A DNA stretch of 51,556 nucleotides, taken from the IMG/VR virus record IMGVR_UViG_3300048778_000586, positions 1 to 51,556 of that record, one strand, 5' to 3'. Shown in pieces: positions 49,522 to 51,556 of this stretch. This stretch comes from a virus. Position 1 is the stretch's first letter. Every line of letters starts with the position of its first letter. A model generated the notes under the pieces. The model worked only from the letters and a program-made list of their open reading frames with translations, did not search any database and was not told the DNA's origin. A program made the translations under genes and the position numbers.

Positions 49522-50049
49522 ATGACGAATTCAAAATTCACCGGTCTTCGCCAGGCTTCTACCCGGCAAGGAATTCAGAATAGCGGCGCGAAAGGGATCC
49601 CGCGTCGCCAAGGCTATGCAGGACAAGCTGCGCGTCCTACCACGGATGGCGTGCGTCCCCACCAGACGGAGTTGTTTGAGCCGACCATTGCGCAGCAGTT
49701 TGAGGCGTGGAAGGCCACGCCCGGCGGCGCCCAGGTCATGCGCATCGCTTACGCCGTTGCCGCCCGCTACGGCCGCCGTTATATCGAACGCGGCCGGCGC
49801 GTGAGCGTGCGCCTCATCTGGGAGATGTTGCGCGATAATATCACGTTCATCCGCGCCCGGATGAAGGCCAAGGGCATCATGCTCGAGAAGCTGGACGGGT
49901 TCGCGTTGAACGATCATTTCCACGCGCATGTGGCACGGCATATCATGGGGCACCGACCGGAATGGCAGGGGATGTTTGAATTGCGCGAGCTGGGCGCGGC
50001 CAGAAATAAACGGAAGGTAACGATCATTAAAATTGACCAGCCGGTTTAA
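49522..50049 (+). CDS. Unknown phage protein with nested repeats in its N-terminus
   Basis: 175 aa. Residues about 17-48 (SGAKGIPRRQGYAGQAARPT) come from two repeats nested in each other. The remaining part from about 50 is an intact domain: FEAWKATPGGAQVMRIAYAV, RVSVRLIWEMLRDN, and FALNDHFHAHVARHIMGHRP with FELREL at the end, a pattern known from small phage proteins of unknown role. The domain probably begins near LFEPTIAQQ, so the native start may have been displaced. Confidence 0.6.
   Translation: MTNSKFTGLRQASTRQGIQNSGAKGIPRRQGYAGQAARPTTDGVRPHQTELFEPTIAQQFEAWKATPGGAQVMRIAYAVAARYGRRYIERGRRVSVRLIWEMLRDNITFIRARMKAKGIMLEKLDGFALNDHFHAHVARHIMGHRPEWQGMFELRELGAARNKRKVTIIKIDQPV
49585..49641 (+). 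repeat. Repeat inserted inside another repeat
   Basis: Outer element: GGCGCGAAAGGGATC at 49585-49599 and GCGCGTCCTACC at the end, together a GGCGCGA..GCGCCCTACC palindrome. Inner element: CGCGTCGCCAAGGCTATGCA and GGACAAG at 49601-49627. The whole segment is translated in frame. Confidence 0.75.
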
Positions 50050-50112
50050 CCGCAGAGGCGCAGAGGCGCAGAAGAATAAGAAAACCAATAAGGAAAGCAG
50101 GAAATCAGGAAG

Positions 50113-50523
50113 ATGAAGGATAGAATTGTTATTTTGGGAATTATTGGGGTGCTTTGCGCCTTGACGGTTAATTCCTCGGCGATGGACCGGTGGGAGGCAT
50201 TGTCTCAAATCGAGTCCGGCGATTGCGATACTTGCATTGGCCCGTCGGGTGAAGTATCTCGATATCAGATTTTGCCCTGCGTCTGGCGGGAATATACGAA
50301 ACTGCCGTTGAGCGCGGCTACCAACCCATTCACCGCTCGGAATGTCGCGGAGACAATCATGGCGGCGCGCATTCGTTATTTTTATCAAATCGGCGCGCAA
50401 GGGACCTCGCGCCCTACCGATCAGGAATTGTATCTGCTCTGGCACCGGCCGGCGCGGGTGCTGCGTCCTAAACCCGCCGAACGCGAACGCGCGGAACGAT
50501 TTGAGAATTTGTGCAGGAAATGA
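50113..50523 (+). CDS. Lytic transglycosylase-type endolysin with signal sequence
   Basis: 136 aa. Signal or signal-arrest segment MKDRIVILGIIGVLCALTVN, then WEALSQIESGDCD with catalytic E34 and GEVSRYQILPCVW, the SLT-like motif that cleaves peptidoglycan glycan strands. The family with QIESGxxD and GExSRYQI occurs in verrucomicrobial genomes and their phages. A repeat is translated at about 95-103 (GAQGTSRPT, 50392-50418), in a loop near the C-terminus. It could be the phage lysin. Confidence 0.75.
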   Translation: MKDRIVILGIIGVLCALTVNSSAMDRWEALSQIESGDCDTCIGPSGEVSRYQILPCVWREYTKLPLSAATNPFTARNVAETIMAARIRYFYQIGAQGTSRPTDQELYLLWHRPARVLRPKPAERERAERFENLCRK

Positions 50524-50579
50524 TGAAAGGCGCAATCTACGGCGCGACATAAATGTCGCGGCTACATGGATGAATATAA

Positions 50580-50822
50580 ATGAGCAGGACGTTTCATAAA
50601 GAACATGAGACTGTGGATCGTCAAACGCCGCGGCGCCGGCGGTTTTATTGTGGCGTTGCGCGCAAGATGATTTTTCCGTCGCATGACGCGGCCATTCAGG
50701 CCGTCGCCGGCTTTGAGCCTTCGGTGCGGACGGCCATGGAGTATAGGGCGTATCATTGCAAGTTTTGCGGCGGGTGGCATCTGACAAGCCAACCGTGGAA
50801 ACCGAAAATAGTTGAAGGTTGA
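50580..50822 (+). CDS. Small zinc-binding phage protein
   Basis: 80 aa. Basic N-terminus and the C-terminal YHCKFCGGWHLTSQP, a one-knuckle zinc motif typical of small phage proteins with the YxCxxCxxWHLT sequence, and an upstream FYCGVARKM. Function unknown. The end (KPKIVEG) runs into heptad repeats. Confidence 0.6.
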   Translation: MSRTFHKEHETVDRQTPRRRRFYCGVARKMIFPSHDAAIQAVAGFEPSVRTAMEYRAYHCKFCGGWHLTSQPWKPKIVEG

Positions 50823-50846
50823 AGGTTGAAGGTAAAAAACACGAAG

Positions 50847-50963
50847 ATGAAACTTTGTTTCCCAACTGAAATTTTGAAGCAGCACCTGGTCGTGCTCGGC
50901 AAGACCGACGCTGGCAATAAAACACTTTTACGCGAATTACACGAATTGCCGCTAATTATTTAA
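50847..50963 (+). pseudogene. Truncated HerA/FtsK-like ATPase (N-terminal remnant)
   Basis: ATG 50847 opens a 38-codon frame: FPTEILKQHLVVLGKTDAGN followed by KTLLRELHE. The usual family start is QHLxVLGKTGAGKSS, a Walker A motif. Here the P-loop reads GKTDAGNKT, and the frame then runs into an ACGCGAATTACACGAATTG repeat and stops. The ATPase body is missing, so this is a relic cut by a repeat or deletion. Confidence 0.55.
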
Positions 50964-50974
50964 CCAGAAACCGA

Positions 50975-51190
50975 ATGAACAAGGCGAATGACATTCTGGA
51001 AATGGTCAAGATGGGAGTCTGTGGCGCACAAGCCAGCCTCGTCGTCGCGGAAGAATTGTCGGCGCCGGAACGCCGGCTGTCCCTGCAACATACCATTGAT
51101 CAGTTGATGCCGTTGCGCGGATTGCTATTAACGGCAGCGGGAGAAATCAATCTAGAACTTTACGTAGAGCCAAGCAACAGCCGCGAATGA
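50975..51190 (+). CDS. Small unknown helical protein
   Basis: 71 aa, helical (ILEMVKMGVCGAQASLVVAE, LSLQHTIDQLMPLRGLLL), no known domain. Overlaps the next gene start by four bases (ATGA). Starts behind the truncated ATPase relic. Repeat-free. Confidence 0.5.
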   Translation: MNKANDILEMVKMGVCGAQASLVVAEELSAPERRLSLQHTIDQLMPLRGLLLTAAGEINLELYVEPSNSRE

Positions 51191-51432
51191 AAACAACGCT
51201 TGACCAATCTGCCGCGTTCAACGAAGTCAGCGACTCCCGAAAACTGGAAGCGCAAGGGCTGTTGGCTGCGACGGCTTGTTATGCCACAGGCCAGCACGTC
51301 GCTAACCTCACAATGCCGTATGTGTTCTGGCGATTTCAATACTGGCTCAAGGTGAAGGACATGACATACACCCAAATTGATGAAGCCGTGAATCGAGGAA
51401 AACTCGTCCCATGTGACTGCATGGTGGCATAA
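51187..51432 (+). CDS. Small unknown protein
   Basis: 81 aa, starts in the stop of the gene before it. Contains YVFWRFQYWLKVKDMTYTQI, an aromatic helical segment, and ends CDCMVA. No family recognised. Part of a run of small co-directional genes continuing beyond the window edge. Confidence 0.5.
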   Translation: MKTTLDQSAAFNEVSDSRKLEAQGLLAATACYATGQHVANLTMPYVFWRFQYWLKVKDMTYTQIDEAVNRGKLVPCDCMVA

Positions 51433-51468
51433 CGGCATAGTTGAGCAGCCCCGCACCAAAGACAAAAC

Positions 51469-51556
51469 ATGAAAACATTTTTAATAATCGGAGTTCAAAC
51501 GATATGGGCAATCGGAATATGGGAATTGCTATTTCGCCGTTTTGTCTTTGGTAAGG
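51469..51556 (+). CDS. N-terminus of a membrane or exported protein (partial)
   Basis: ATG 51469 opens MKTFLIIGVQTIWAIGIWEL and continues FRRFVFGK to the window edge. The first 22 residues form a hydrophobic span with a positive flank, either a signal anchor or the first transmembrane helix. Cut off by the window end. Confidence 0.45.
   Translation, partial: MKTFLIIGVQTIWAIGIWELLFRRFVFGK

Noticed and set aside
49531-50925. A 464-codon minus-strand ORF
   Set aside because: It runs opposite to the 49522 gene, the transglycosylase and the zinc protein, which have recognisable motifs; its translation is a mixture of reversed repeats.

Overview
The window looks like a siphovirus-type (long, non-contractile tail) prophage or prophage-derived island, incomplete at both edges, in a bacterium that is probably a verrucomicrobium. 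The host guess is inference. It rests on the very dense dispersed repeats (heptads related to GTTGAAG/GTTGAGG, GC-rich hairpins, CTCACCCC/GAGAGGGAG elements, CGCAGATTACGCAGATTAA elements), on the Asn/Thr-rich secreted proteins, and on the secreted sedolisin and lytic transglycosylase types. No rRNA, tRNA or CRISPR array was seen.

Layout: 0.1-1.1 kb holds an IntI-like tyrosine recombinase. 1.1-6.5 kb is a packaging region (HTH protein, DUF4326-like protein, candidate small terminase, frameshifted VRR-NUC nuclease, divergent GpA-type large terminase). 6.5-17.4 kb is the head module: a lambda-type portal fused to a histidine phosphatase, a prohead protease fused to an HK97-type capsid protein, two paralogous exported proteins, an exported HNH nuclease and a head-tail joining candidate. 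17.5-21.1 kb is a minus-strand accessory operon (ATP-dependent DNA ligase, small zinc and ribbon-helix-helix-like proteins, an IS1595 remnant) driven by a duplicated promoter cassette. 21.3-23.5 kb carries small plus-strand early-type genes (phage metallopeptidase, replication-type winged helix). 23.5-34.4 kb is the tail module (neck candidate, tube candidate, tape measure, large distal proteins). 34.7-44.9 kb encodes fibre/spike-like proteins, several with Sec signal peptides, plus a secreted S53 peptidase. 44.9-51.5 kb contains a lysis-like cassette (holin candidate, outer-membrane barrel, alpha/beta hydrolase, spanin candidate, lytic transglycosylase) among many small genes.

The most striking feature is the repeat load. 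Short palindromes followed by CTACA or CTACC (that is, GTAG at the 5' foot of the hairpin when read on the other strand) match the architecture of REP elements mobilised by RAYT/TnpA_REP transposases. They lie between genes and also inside more than ten open phage genes, where they are translated as inserts such as RNLKVAAT or GAxGTSRPT. Different copies have different stems but keep base pairing. Heptad repeats and AACCAC/CACAAAG repeats read in reverse encode the hydrophobic cores of several signal peptides. I infer that this prophage has lived long in its host and that host repeats are supplying coding sequence, including export signals, to phage genes.

All functional names come from motif reading by eye. 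Genes without a recognisable motif are described as unknown.
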